A stretch of 5,821 nt of DNA from Candidatus Calidifonticultor daggyaiensis (lineage in GTDB: Bacteria; Actinomycetota; Humimicrobiia; Humimicrobiales; Humimicrobiaceae), in the NCBI GenBank assembly GCA_015661035.1, contig JACVJA010000110.1:1-5821 (forward strand). Reading direction: 5' to 3'. The notes below the pieces were generated by a model. It did not search any database. It was not told the origin of the DNA and was given only the letters and a program-made list of their open reading frames with translations. Shown piece after piece: positions 1 through 4,875 of this stretch (the first letter of the stretch is position 1; each line of letters starts with the position of its first letter). Position numbers and translations under genes: made by a program.

Positions 1-131
1 CCTTAGCAGCATATAATGCAGGTCCTGGCAGAGTAAAAGAATATAATGATGTTCCGCCTATTGAAGAAACTAAAAATTTCGTAGCAAATGTATTAGCAAT
101 ATATGAAGAGGAAAGTAAGGAAAGTTTTTAA
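1..131 (+). CDS. Lytic transglycosylase (SLT domain), C-terminal fragment
   Basis: This is the last 42 codons of a gene that begins before the window; the reading frame has complete codons from base 3 and stops with TAA at 129-131. The visible residues include LAAYNAGPGRVKEYN, then VPPIEETKNFVANVLAIYEE. The AYNAGPGRV...VPPI.ET..FV..V pattern is the classic end of the goose-lysozyme-like SLT domain of soluble lytic murein transglycosylases, which cleave the MurNAc-GlcNAc bond of peptidoglycan to leave a 1,6-anhydro end. The catalytic Glu and any signal peptide lie upstream and cannot be seen. The stop is only 27 bases before fliK, so it is probably co-transcribed with the hook genes. I infer a role in opening the cell wall for the rod and hook. 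Family assignment is confident; the flagellar role is inferred from position. Confidence 0.9.
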   Translation, partial: LAAYNAGPGRVKEYNDVPPIEETKNFVANVLAIYEEESKESF

Positions 132-158
132 AAAAATACAAGGAAGGGAGGTGAAAAA

Positions 159-1565
159 ATGAAATTAGAAAATATAAGCAATTATGATAACTCTCAGGTT
201 CCAGAGAAAAAGTATGAAAGCGCCAAGAAAACGAAAGAAAATTTATTTTCTTTGCTCCTTGATAAATTTTCTATTAATATTGCTTTAAACCAGTTAAGTT
301 TAAAAGTAAGTAACTTAAATTTAGCCTTCTTAAATACACAATTTTTAGATTTTAATACTGCTAATAGTAAATATTTAATAAATAATACATCTAGCAGCTT
401 TTTACTTAATTTTAGCAATGTTAACAATTTTGAAGGCAAAAATTTAAATAATACGAAATTAGCAAAAAATAATTTAACTGGATTGGATAATAAATTAAAA
501 GATTTTAAAAATTCCAGTTTAACAGAAATTCAAAATCAATCTTTAGCAATTCATAAAAATATAAATTTTTATTCTAATATTGACAAGACTAGTAGCTTGG
601 GAGAGAAAAATAAAGATTTACCTATAAACAATCTTACTGAAAAAATTGAGTTAAGTTTCTCGAAAAGCAATTCTGATGGTAAAAATAATGTTTTTAATAC
701 AGCTCAAACTGTTCAAACGAATTCTATTAATACTAAATTGCTAGAAAATAGATATACAGAAAAAGAATTTAATTTAATTCAATCTCCAATCCAGTCTAAT
801 AATTTAAAAAACAGCAATTTTTATGGAAATAATGCGGCCACTATGCATGGAAAAATTAACGGTATCGATTTTGAAAATAGTCAAATAAATAGATCAAATC
901 TAGAAAAAAATATAGTAAATAATAAAGTAAAAGGAGTAAATGCTCCTACTGATTATCAAAATTTTAATAAAAGTAATATTAATATTCAAAATATTAAGGA
1001 GCAAAAGCTTTCAATTCTAAAAAATTTTGGTTCTTTTAGCTTTAATTTTACAGAAGTTTTAGGAAAGACAGACGACAGTTTTTTAACAGGTGAATTAAGT
1101 TTTATAAGTCAGACTCACTTTTTAAATCAGATAGAAAATTTAGTTTTCGAGTCTGTTAGGATATTTAAAAATAATGGCATTAGTAGAATTCAGATAAAGC
1201 TGGAACCAGAAAATTTAGGTCAATTAAACATTGAGGTTTTAGGAAATGGTCTAGAAATAAGTATTCTGTTTAAAACCTCAAAAGATTATGTTAATAAGCT
1301 TCTCCAGGAAAATATCCAAAACTTAAAGGATAGCATCGTCAAAAGCGGATTGTCTATAAACAGCATATCTATTGAAACTTCTCAGCAAAATGAGAAGGGT
1401 TTATCCGACTTATTTTCAATGGATTATTATAAGAGGCCAAGAAATAATTTTAAGAGAGATCTTAGATTTTCAGAATTGGATATTAACAATTCGTTTTTAA
1501 TTGGGGATCTGGATATTTTAAATATTAATAAGGAGAATTCTTATTACATAAATAAATTGATTTAA
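159..1565 (+). CDS. fliK: Flagellar hook-length control protein FliK
   Basis: Predicted 468 residues. FliK is exported by the flagellar type III system, measures the hook and switches the export gate from hook to filament substrates. The C-terminal hook-control domain (Flg_hook, PF02120 type) spans roughly residues 320-410; the diagnostic stretch LEPENLGQLNIEV is at about 348-360, followed by a helix pattern (YVNKLLQENIQNLKDSIVKSGL) typical of the family. Residues 1-300 are low complexity and Asn-rich (about 60 Asn by hand count), with no recognisable domain, as expected of the poorly conserved ruler region. The tail after about residue 410 is basic and then acidic, without known homology. 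The ATG at 159 is supported by a strong GGAGG at 147-151 with a 7-base spacer. It sits between a transglycosylase and flgD, the usual clostridial-type position. The name rests on the C-terminal domain plus gene order. Confidence 0.9.
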   Translation: MKLENISNYDNSQVPEKKYESAKKTKENLFSLLLDKFSINIALNQLSLKVSNLNLAFLNTQFLDFNTANSKYLINNTSSSFLLNFSNVNNFEGKNLNNTKLAKNNLTGLDNKLKDFKNSSLTEIQNQSLAIHKNINFYSNIDKTSSLGEKNKDLPINNLTEKIELSFSKSNSDGKNNVFNTAQTVQTNSINTKLLENRYTEKEFNLIQSPIQSNNLKNSNFYGNNAATMHGKINGIDFENSQINRSNLEKNIVNNKVKGVNAPTDYQNFNKSNINIQNIKEQKLSILKNFGSFSFNFTEVLGKTDDSFLTGELSFISQTHFLNQIENLVFESVRIFKNNGISRIQIKLEPENLGQLNIEVLGNGLEISILFKTSKDYVNKLLQENIQNLKDSIVKSGLSINSISIETSQQNEKGLSDLFSMDYYKRPRNNFKRDLRFSELDINNSFLIGDLDILNINKENSYYINKLI

Positions 1566-1600
1566 AATTTTTTAAGGATATTTATAAAAATACAAAAAAA

Positions 1601-1614
1601 AGGGGGTGAAAAAA
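1601..1614 (+). promoter_or_regulatory. Ribosome binding site that fixes the flgD start
   Basis: AGGGGGTG at 1601-1608 is the Shine-Dalgarno site, 6-8 bases before the ATG at 1615. A GTG at 1606-1608 is in frame and would add three residues (MKK), but it lies inside the Shine-Dalgarno sequence and has no ribosome site of its own, so it should not be taken as the start. fliK has the same arrangement (GGAGGTG then A-run then ATG). Confidence 0.8.
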
Positions 1615-2079
1615 ATGTTAAATTCAACTAGCTCAATTAGCCAGAACTCAAATGTCAGCACAATTTATCTAAACGACAATAGTAAAAGCAGTGGTAATTT
1701 GCCAAATAGTATTGTTTCAAAATATGATTTTTTAAAGCTTCTTACTGCACAGCTAAAATACCAGGATCCGCTTTCTCCTGTTAGTAATTTTGATTTTATA
1801 AGTCAAGCTGCACAATTTAATGTTTTAGAGCAGATAATTGAACTTAACCAAAAATTTGAGACTTTGACAAAGCTTTATGATTTAACCTATACCAACAGCT
1901 TTTTAGGTAAAAATATCGAGTGGGTGGATGAGTCTGGCGAAATAAAAAAAGGTTTAGTTGAAAAACTTGAAAGAAGAGAAGGGCTAATTTGGTTAAAAGT
2001 GGAAGATAACTTTGTTGCACCAAGCTGGGTAATCAGTATTAGCAAACAGGATGAAGAGGTTATATCGAATGAATATTAA
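1615..2079 (+). CDS. flgD: Flagellar hook cap/assembly protein FlgD (short form)
   Basis: Predicted 154 residues from the ATG at 1615. FlgD forms the cap that guides polymerisation of FlgE and is replaced after the hook is complete. The N-terminal FlgD domain (PF03963 type) is clear: FLKLL at 39-43, AQLKYQDPLSP at 45-55 (the hallmark AQL..QDP), and QAAQFNVLEQ at 64-73. After it comes SFLGKNIEW at about 95-103 and a short beta-rich segment ending near residue 142. This matches the compact FlgD of Firmicutes, which lacks the Tudor and Fn3-like domains of the roughly 220-residue enterobacterial protein. Residues 1-30 are Ser/Asn-rich and probably disordered, as in other type III export substrates. 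It lies 49 bases after fliK and 34 bases before the next gene, so it is very likely in the same operon. Confidence 0.93.
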   Translation: MLNSTSSISQNSNVSTIYLNDNSKSSGNLPNSIVSKYDFLKLLTAQLKYQDPLSPVSNFDFISQAAQFNVLEQIIELNQKFETLTKLYDLTYTNSFLGKNIEWVDESGEIKKGLVEKLERREGLIWLKVEDNFVAPSWVISISKQDEEVISNEY

Positions 2080-2113
2080 GTATCAAAAAAATGAGAAATA
2101 TAAGAGGTAAGAA

Positions 2114-2545
2114 ATGAATGGAATCAAACCTTTAGACAACGTAAACAATATCAATAATACAAGCTCAATTTATAATAAACCAATTGCAAAGACTGGTTTA
2201 ATGGAAAATAAAAACTTGGAATTTAAAAATGAATTGGTTAAACATGTTGGTTTAAATCAGTTTTATAATAATAGTTCAGATGAGCTTGATAATTCTTTAA
2301 AGTTTACTAAACATGCTTTGGAAAGGATTTCATCAAGGGGCATCAATTTATCAAATGTTGATTTAAATAGTTTATCAAAAGCAGTTCATAAGGCTGATAA
2401 TAAAGGTATTAAGGATTCCGTAGTTTTTCTAAATGATGCTGCCTTTATAATTAGTATCAGGAACAAAACAGTTATAACTGCTATTGATAAGGAGAGCTTT
2501 AAAGAAAAAGTAATAACTAATGTGGATGGAGTAATAATTTTATAG
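2114..2545 (+). CDS. Flagellar operon protein of unknown function (TIGR02530-like)
   Basis: Predicted 143 residues. It resembles the small protein family found between flgD and flgE in many Gram-positive flagellar operons (TIGR02530, 'flagellar operon protein'); its biochemical role is not known to me. The supporting pattern is FTKHALERISSRGINLS at 64-80 (family feature F..HA..R...RGI.L), then a Lys-rich helix region with KADNKGIKDSVVFLND, then VITAID at 120-125 and a terminal TNVDGVIIL. Residues 1-55 are Asn-rich and likely disordered, similar to the N-termini of FlgD and FliK here, which would fit an export substrate, but that is inference. The ATG at 2114 has GAGGT at 2104-2108 with a 5-base spacer. 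The stop codon is part of a hairpin that precedes flgE. Family match is from memory of the motif and from gene order. Confidence 0.82.
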   Translation: MNGIKPLDNVNNINNTSSIYNKPIAKTGLMENKNLEFKNELVKHVGLNQFYNNSSDELDNSLKFTKHALERISSRGINLSNVDLNSLSKAVHKADNKGIKDSVVFLNDAAFIISIRNKTVITAIDKESFKEKVITNVDGVIIL

Positions 2546-2575
2546 AGTCTGGACCTCTTAAGGAAGGCTCTATAA
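2540..2575 (+). promoter_or_regulatory. Hairpin between the small flagellar gene and flgE
   Basis: TTATAGAGTCT (2540-2550) pairs with AGGCTCTATAA (2565-2575): 11 pairs, one of them a G-U wobble. The 14-base loop has a further possible CCT/AGG mini-stem (2554-2556 with 2561-2563). The left arm includes the TAG stop codon (2543-2545) of the upstream gene. No U-run follows, so it is not a classical intrinsic terminator. It could be an mRNA stabiliser or processing site that raises flgE expression relative to the upstream genes; the function is inferred, the pairing is seen. Confidence 0.55.
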
Positions 2576-2596
2576 GGCAATAATTAATTATGTCTT

Positions 2597-2604
2597 AAAG
2601 GAGG
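2597..2604 (+). promoter_or_regulatory. Ribosome binding site that fixes the flgE start
   Basis: AAAGGAGG at 2597-2604 is a near-perfect Shine-Dalgarno sequence. It is 10 bases before the ATG at 2615 and 13 before the ATG at 2618, so 2615 is preferred. A TTG at 2606 is in frame but lies one base after the GG and is too close to be used with this site. The conserved FlgE N-terminus (MRSMFSGVSGL) also begins at the ATGs. Confidence 0.8.
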
Positions 2605-2614
2605 ATTGATTAAA

Positions 2615-3844
2615 ATGATGAGGTCAATGTTTTCAGGTGTATCAGGGTTAAAAATCCATCAAACAATGATGGATGTTATAGGAAATAATATAGCAAACAT
2701 AAATACAATTGGCTATAAGTCAAGTACTGTAAATTTTCAAAGTATGCTTAGCCAAACAATTAAGGGTGCTTCAACACCTGGAGAAAATACTGGTGGTTCA
2801 AACCCTATTCAAGTTGGTTTAGGTGCAAAAATGTCCAGTATCGATTTTAATTTTGTTCAAGGGAATTTACAGTCGACAGGAAAAATAACTGATATGGCTA
2901 TCCAAGGTGAGGGCTTTTTTATATTAAAGTCTGGAACCAGTGTATTTTATACCAGGGCAGGTAATTTTTCTTTTGATTCTTACGGTAATCTTGTAAATCC
3001 ATCAGATGGGTCAATTGTACAGGGTTGGATTGCGCAAAGTGATGGCACTGTTAATACTAATGCAGAATTAAGAAATATAAATATACCTATTAATCAAACA
3101 ATTCAGCCAAATGCAACTACAAAAGTTACGTATTCTGGAAATTTGCCGTCAGATGCTGCTGTGGGTACAAGTTATAATGCTCCAATACAAGTGATTGATT
3201 CCCAAGGAAATTCTCATGATTTAAATGTTATGTTTACTAAGACTGCAGAAAATACGTGGAGTTGGGCAGTTACTTCACCTTCAGGGGCTACAGGAAATGG
3301 TGTAATAACATTTAATTCTAATGGAAGCTTGGCTTCTGTTACTGGAGGACCTATTGAATACAGCCCAACTGGTGCAGACCCAATGAGTATAACACCTGAT
3401 TTTGGTACAGTTGGCGAAATTAATGGGTTAACCCAATTTGCTACAAGTATTACTGCAGCAGCTGTAAGCCAAAACGGTAATGTATCAGGGACACTGCAGT
3501 CTATATCTATTGGCGGAAATGGTGAAATCACTGGGGTGTTTTCAAATGGCCAGAATAAGGTTTTAGGCCAAATTGCTCTTGCATTGTTTAAAAATCCTGG
3601 TGGTTTACTAAGCATTGGTAATAGCTTGTTTACAGAATCCAATAACTCTGGGGTACCTTTAGTTGGTGTTGCAAATGCTGGAGGCAGAGGACAAATAATT
3701 GTTGGAACTGTAGAAATGTCAAATGTAGACCTATCAAAGGAATTTGCTGACATGATAGTAGCTCAAAGAGGCTTTCAAGCTAACTCTAAGATAATTTCAG
3801 CATCTGATGAAATGCTTCAAGTATTAGTTAATATGAAAAAATAG
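2615..3844 (+). CDS. flgE: Flagellar hook protein FlgE
   Basis: Predicted 409 residues from the ATG at 2615. FlgE is the building block of the hook, the flexible joint between rod and filament outside the cell. The N-terminal rod/hook signature is plain: MFSGVSGL near residue 5, then DVIGNNIANINTIGYKS at 20-36 (flagellar basal body rod motif). AIQGEGFFIL at about 95-104 and YTRAGNFSFD just after mark the FlgE/F/G common region. Residues about 170-245 (VTYSGNLPSD, then IQVIDSQGNSHDL) fit the FlgE D2 domain. The C-terminus ends with VEMSNVDLSKEFADMIVAQRGFQANSKII, the conserved helix that forms the inner core with the N-terminus. The length is typical for a minimal hook protein, and I see no cysteine. 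Codon use is visibly less A/T-extreme than in fliK, consistent with a conserved, well-expressed gene. Confidence 0.97.
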   Translation: MMRSMFSGVSGLKIHQTMMDVIGNNIANINTIGYKSSTVNFQSMLSQTIKGASTPGENTGGSNPIQVGLGAKMSSIDFNFVQGNLQSTGKITDMAIQGEGFFILKSGTSVFYTRAGNFSFDSYGNLVNPSDGSIVQGWIAQSDGTVNTNAELRNINIPINQTIQPNATTKVTYSGNLPSDAAVGTSYNAPIQVIDSQGNSHDLNVMFTKTAENTWSWAVTSPSGATGNGVITFNSNGSLASVTGGPIEYSPTGADPMSITPDFGTVGEINGLTQFATSITAAAVSQNGNVSGTLQSISIGGNGEITGVFSNGQNKVLGQIALALFKNPGGLLSIGNSLFTESNNSGVPLVGVANAGGRGQIIVGTVEMSNVDLSKEFADMIVAQRGFQANSKIISASDEMLQVLVNMKK

Positions 3845-3863
3845 AAAATAAAATTATTAAATT

Positions 3864-3916
3864 AATTACTCAAGCATTGATATTTTAAAATTCTTTGGGA
3901 GATTTTATGAGTAATT
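3864..3916. repeat. 9-bp inverted repeat upstream of the first flbD
   Basis: AATTACTCA at 3864-3872 and TGAGTAATT at 3908-3916 are perfect reverse complements separated by 35 bases. They sit in the 90-base gap between flgE and the first flbD, ending just before the flbD Shine-Dalgarno (AAAGGAG, 3919-3925). The loop is long, so this may be an operator-like dyad or weak hairpin rather than a terminator; no U-run follows. It may also be chance in AT-rich DNA. Confidence 0.35.
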
Positions 3917-3934
3917 CTAAAGGAGATGATTTAA

Positions 3935-4165
3935 ATGATTGAATTAAATAGATTAGATAACACAAAAATTATATTAAATTCTGATCAAATAGAAAGCATT
4001 GAACAAACACCGGATACAGTAATAACTTTATCTAATGGTAAGAAAATTGTAGTTAGAGATAATGCTAGTGCTGTGCTTAAAAAAATAATTGAATATGACC
4101 TCAGTACAACTAAAGCAAAGTTAAAGCCGTTTAGGCTTAGTGAGAAATCAATAGTAAACATATAA
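3935..4165 (+). CDS. flbD: FlbD family flagellar protein, copy 1
   Basis: Predicted 76 residues. It belongs to the small FlbD family of Gram-positive and spirochaete flagellar operons (PF06289), which is not the NtrC-like FlbD regulator of Caulobacter. The hallmark is present: MIELNRLDN at the start, LNSDQIESIEQTPDTVITL at about 14-32, then a G-K-K-x-V-V segment and an amphipathic helix. The conserved 55-residue core is followed by an unrelated basic tail of about 20 residues. Its function is not settled; in Bacillus subtilis the homologue SwrD is reported to raise swarming motility and torque by supporting MotAB, which would fit the neighbouring motA. The start has a good Shine-Dalgarno (AAAGGAG at 3919-3925, 9-base spacer). 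It follows flgE by 90 bases, the usual position of this family. Confidence 0.9.
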   Translation: MIELNRLDNTKIILNSDQIESIEQTPDTVITLSNGKKIVVRDNASAVLKKIIEYDLSTTKAKLKPFRLSEKSIVNI

Positions 4166-4195
4166 AATTATAATATAAGCAATAATAAAGTTATG

Positions 4196-4235
4196 AATTA
4201 ATATTTTTATTATAAAAATAATAAAAATATTAATT
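4196..4235 (+). repeat. A/T-only perfect hairpin after flbD copy 1
   Basis: An 18-base arm (4196-4213) is the exact reverse complement of 4218-4235, with a 4-base AAAA loop; a G-U and a U-A pair could extend it to 20. It starts 30 bases after the flbD copy 1 stop. All paired bases are A or T. It lacks the GC-rich stem of a standard intrinsic terminator and a following U-tract is weak, so it may be a poor terminator, a transcript-end stabiliser or a DNA cruciform-prone site. The pairing is seen directly; the function is open. Confidence 0.6.
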
Positions 4236-4245
4236 TAAAAGTTAA

Positions 4246-4270
4246 TAATTTATTAAAAAAATGTCGATAT
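4246..4270 (+). promoter_or_regulatory. Possible sigma-28 (SigD/FliA) type promoter
   Basis: TAAT (4246-4249), 14 bases, then TCGATAT (4264-4270) resembles the Gram-positive sigma-28 consensus TAAA-N14-16-CCGATAT with one mismatch in each element. It reads toward the second flbD and motA, and late motility genes are often sigma-28 dependent. Such matches occur by chance in AT-rich DNA, so confidence is low. Confidence 0.3.
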
Positions 4271-4305
4271 ATTTTAATGGAAAATGTTTTTGATATGGCG
4301 ATTTG

Positions 4306-4390
4306 ATTTTGGAGCAAAGTTATATAAATAAATATAAATAACTTAACTATTCTCGATTTTAAAACTAAATATTTAACTTTGCTCCAATAT
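4306..4390. repeat. Long inverted repeat enclosing about 51 bases
   Basis: TTGGAGCAAAGTTA (4309-4322) and TAACTTTGCTCCAA (4374-4387) are perfect 14-base reverse complements; allowing one mismatch the arms extend outward to 4306-4322 and 4374-4390. The arms contain GGAGC/GCTCC, which is unusually G/C-rich for this AT-rich gap, so chance is less likely than for the A/T-only repeats. The enclosed bases 4323-4373 contain TAAA (4335-4338), 14 bases, then TCGATTT (4353-4359), a sigma-28-like pattern. Options are a long-range hairpin, an operator pair, a miniature mobile element remnant, or the arms of an invertible segment. No clear target-site duplication is seen. Confidence 0.65.
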
Positions 4391-4422
4391 ATTTTAATAA
4401 TTTTTTAAAATATAAAAATTAG

Positions 4423-4491
4423 CTAGTAAAAATTTTAAAAATAGTGTGATAAAAAAAATTTAAGATTCTTTAGTTTAATAAAATTTACTAG
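4423..4491. repeat. Short inverted repeat overlapping the ribosome site of flbD copy 2
   Basis: CTAGTAAA (4423-4430) is the reverse complement of TTTACTAG (4484-4491), 53 bases apart; a further AATTTT/AAAATT pairing is possible with a small bulge. The right arm runs into TAGGA (4489-4493), the only ribosome-site candidate for the second flbD, so pairing could hide it. The repeat is short and A/T-rich and may be coincidental. Confidence 0.3.
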
Positions 4492-4504
4492 GAAAAATAT
4501 AAAA

Positions 4505-4744
4505 ATGATTGAGCTGCATAAAATTGATAATACAAAAATATTATTAAATTCGGATTTAATAGAATGTGTAGAAGAAACACCTGATACTATAATTACGTTG
4601 GTTACAGGAAACAAATATGTTGTTGTTGAAAAGTTCAATGAAATATTAGAAAAAGTTATAGATTTTAGAAAAAAAATAAATGCACAAGGCATTAGTTACA
4701 TACAAATAATGAAAGAGGAAAAAAAACAGAATAACAGATATTAA
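4505..4744 (+). CDS. FlbD family flagellar protein, copy 2
   Basis: Predicted 79 residues, a paralogue of the gene at 3935-4165. Over the first 54 residues about 30 are identical by eye, including MIEL, DNTKI, LNSD, the TPDT block and ITL, with mostly conservative changes elsewhere (R/K, I/V/L, E/D, Y/F). EETPDT.ITL at about 23-32 is closer to the usual family signature than the EQTPDT of copy 1. The C-terminal 25 residues diverge fully and end in a Lys-rich tail (MKEEKKQNNRY). The ribosome site is weak: only TAGGA at 4489-4493, 11 bases before the ATG, against a strong one for copy 1, so expression may be lower or regulated. It is followed by motA after 131 bases. By analogy with SwrD of Bacillus it may support stator function; that is inference. 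Confidence 0.85.
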   Translation: MIELHKIDNTKILLNSDLIECVEETPDTIITLVTGNKYVVVEKFNEILEKVIDFRKKINAQGISYIQIMKEEKKQNNRY

Positions 4745-4829
4745 AGAAACACTTCTATTAAATAAATTAAATTCGGTTAAAACTAAAAAAATTAAGGTTA
4801 TAGAGCTTTAATTATTATAAAATCTTAAT

Positions 4830-4856
4830 TTGAGTTTTTAAGTCAAAATATATAAT
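4830..4856 (+). promoter_or_regulatory. Weak possible sigma-A promoter before motA
   Basis: TTGAGT (4830-4835) and TATAAT (4851-4856) are separated by 15 bases, shorter than the ideal 17. The -10 is a perfect match, but A/T-rich gaps yield such matches by chance, and a start near 4863 would leave almost no leader before the ribosome site CGGAG (4864-4868). Listed only as a candidate for independent motA transcription. Confidence 0.2.
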
Positions 4857-4875
4857 AATTTTTCGGAGTTATGTA

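Larger units (their letters stand above)
4166..4504. other. 339-base AT-rich intergenic region between the two flbD copies
   Basis: No convincing gene is found on either strand; the only short frames (about 9-10 codons from ATGs at 4260 and 4277) lack a ribosome site. The stretch holds an A/T-only perfect hairpin (4196-4235), a sigma-28-like sequence (4246-4270), a long inverted repeat (4306-4390) with a second sigma-28-like sequence inside it, and a short inverted repeat (4423-4430 with 4484-4491) whose right arm touches the weak ribosome site of the next gene. In an operon whose other gaps are mostly under 100 bases, this looks like a regulatory boundary. Confidence 0.7.

Noticed and set aside
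194..439. 81-codon minus-strand frame inside fliK
   Set aside because: It is antisense to the A/T-rich fliK variable region, giving a Leu/Lys/Phe-rich product with no family likeness.
1606..1614. GTG start for flgD adding three residues
   Set aside because: The GTG is part of the Shine-Dalgarno sequence itself; the ATG at 1615 is correctly spaced.
2386..2580. 64-codon minus-strand frame over the end of the small flagellar gene
   Set aside because: It is antisense to the conserved C-terminal part of the TIGR02530-like protein and has no independent support.
2606..2614. TTG start for flgE adding three residues
   Set aside because: It is one base from the end of AAAGGAGG, too close for initiation; the ATG at 2615 fits the conserved N-terminus.
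3214..3753. 179-codon open frame on the minus strand inside flgE
   Set aside because: It lies wholly within the well-conserved flgE gene, its product is Pro-rich with no recognisable domain, and there is no independent start signal; it is an antisense shadow.
4260..4306. Tiny frames from ATGs at 4260 and 4277 (10 and 9 codons)
   Set aside because: Neither has a ribosome site and both are too short to support.
4306..4390. Insertion-sequence or MITE interpretation of the long inverted repeat
   Set aside because: No matching direct target-site duplication flanks it and no second copy is in the window, so I did not annotate it as a mobile element. The shared ATATATTTTAAT at 4267-4278 and 4387-4398 is A/T-only, and the right copy overlaps the arm itself.
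4435..4692. 85-codon minus-strand frame over flbD copy 2
   Set aside because: The + strand encodes a clear FlbD paralogue here; the reverse frame is a by-product.
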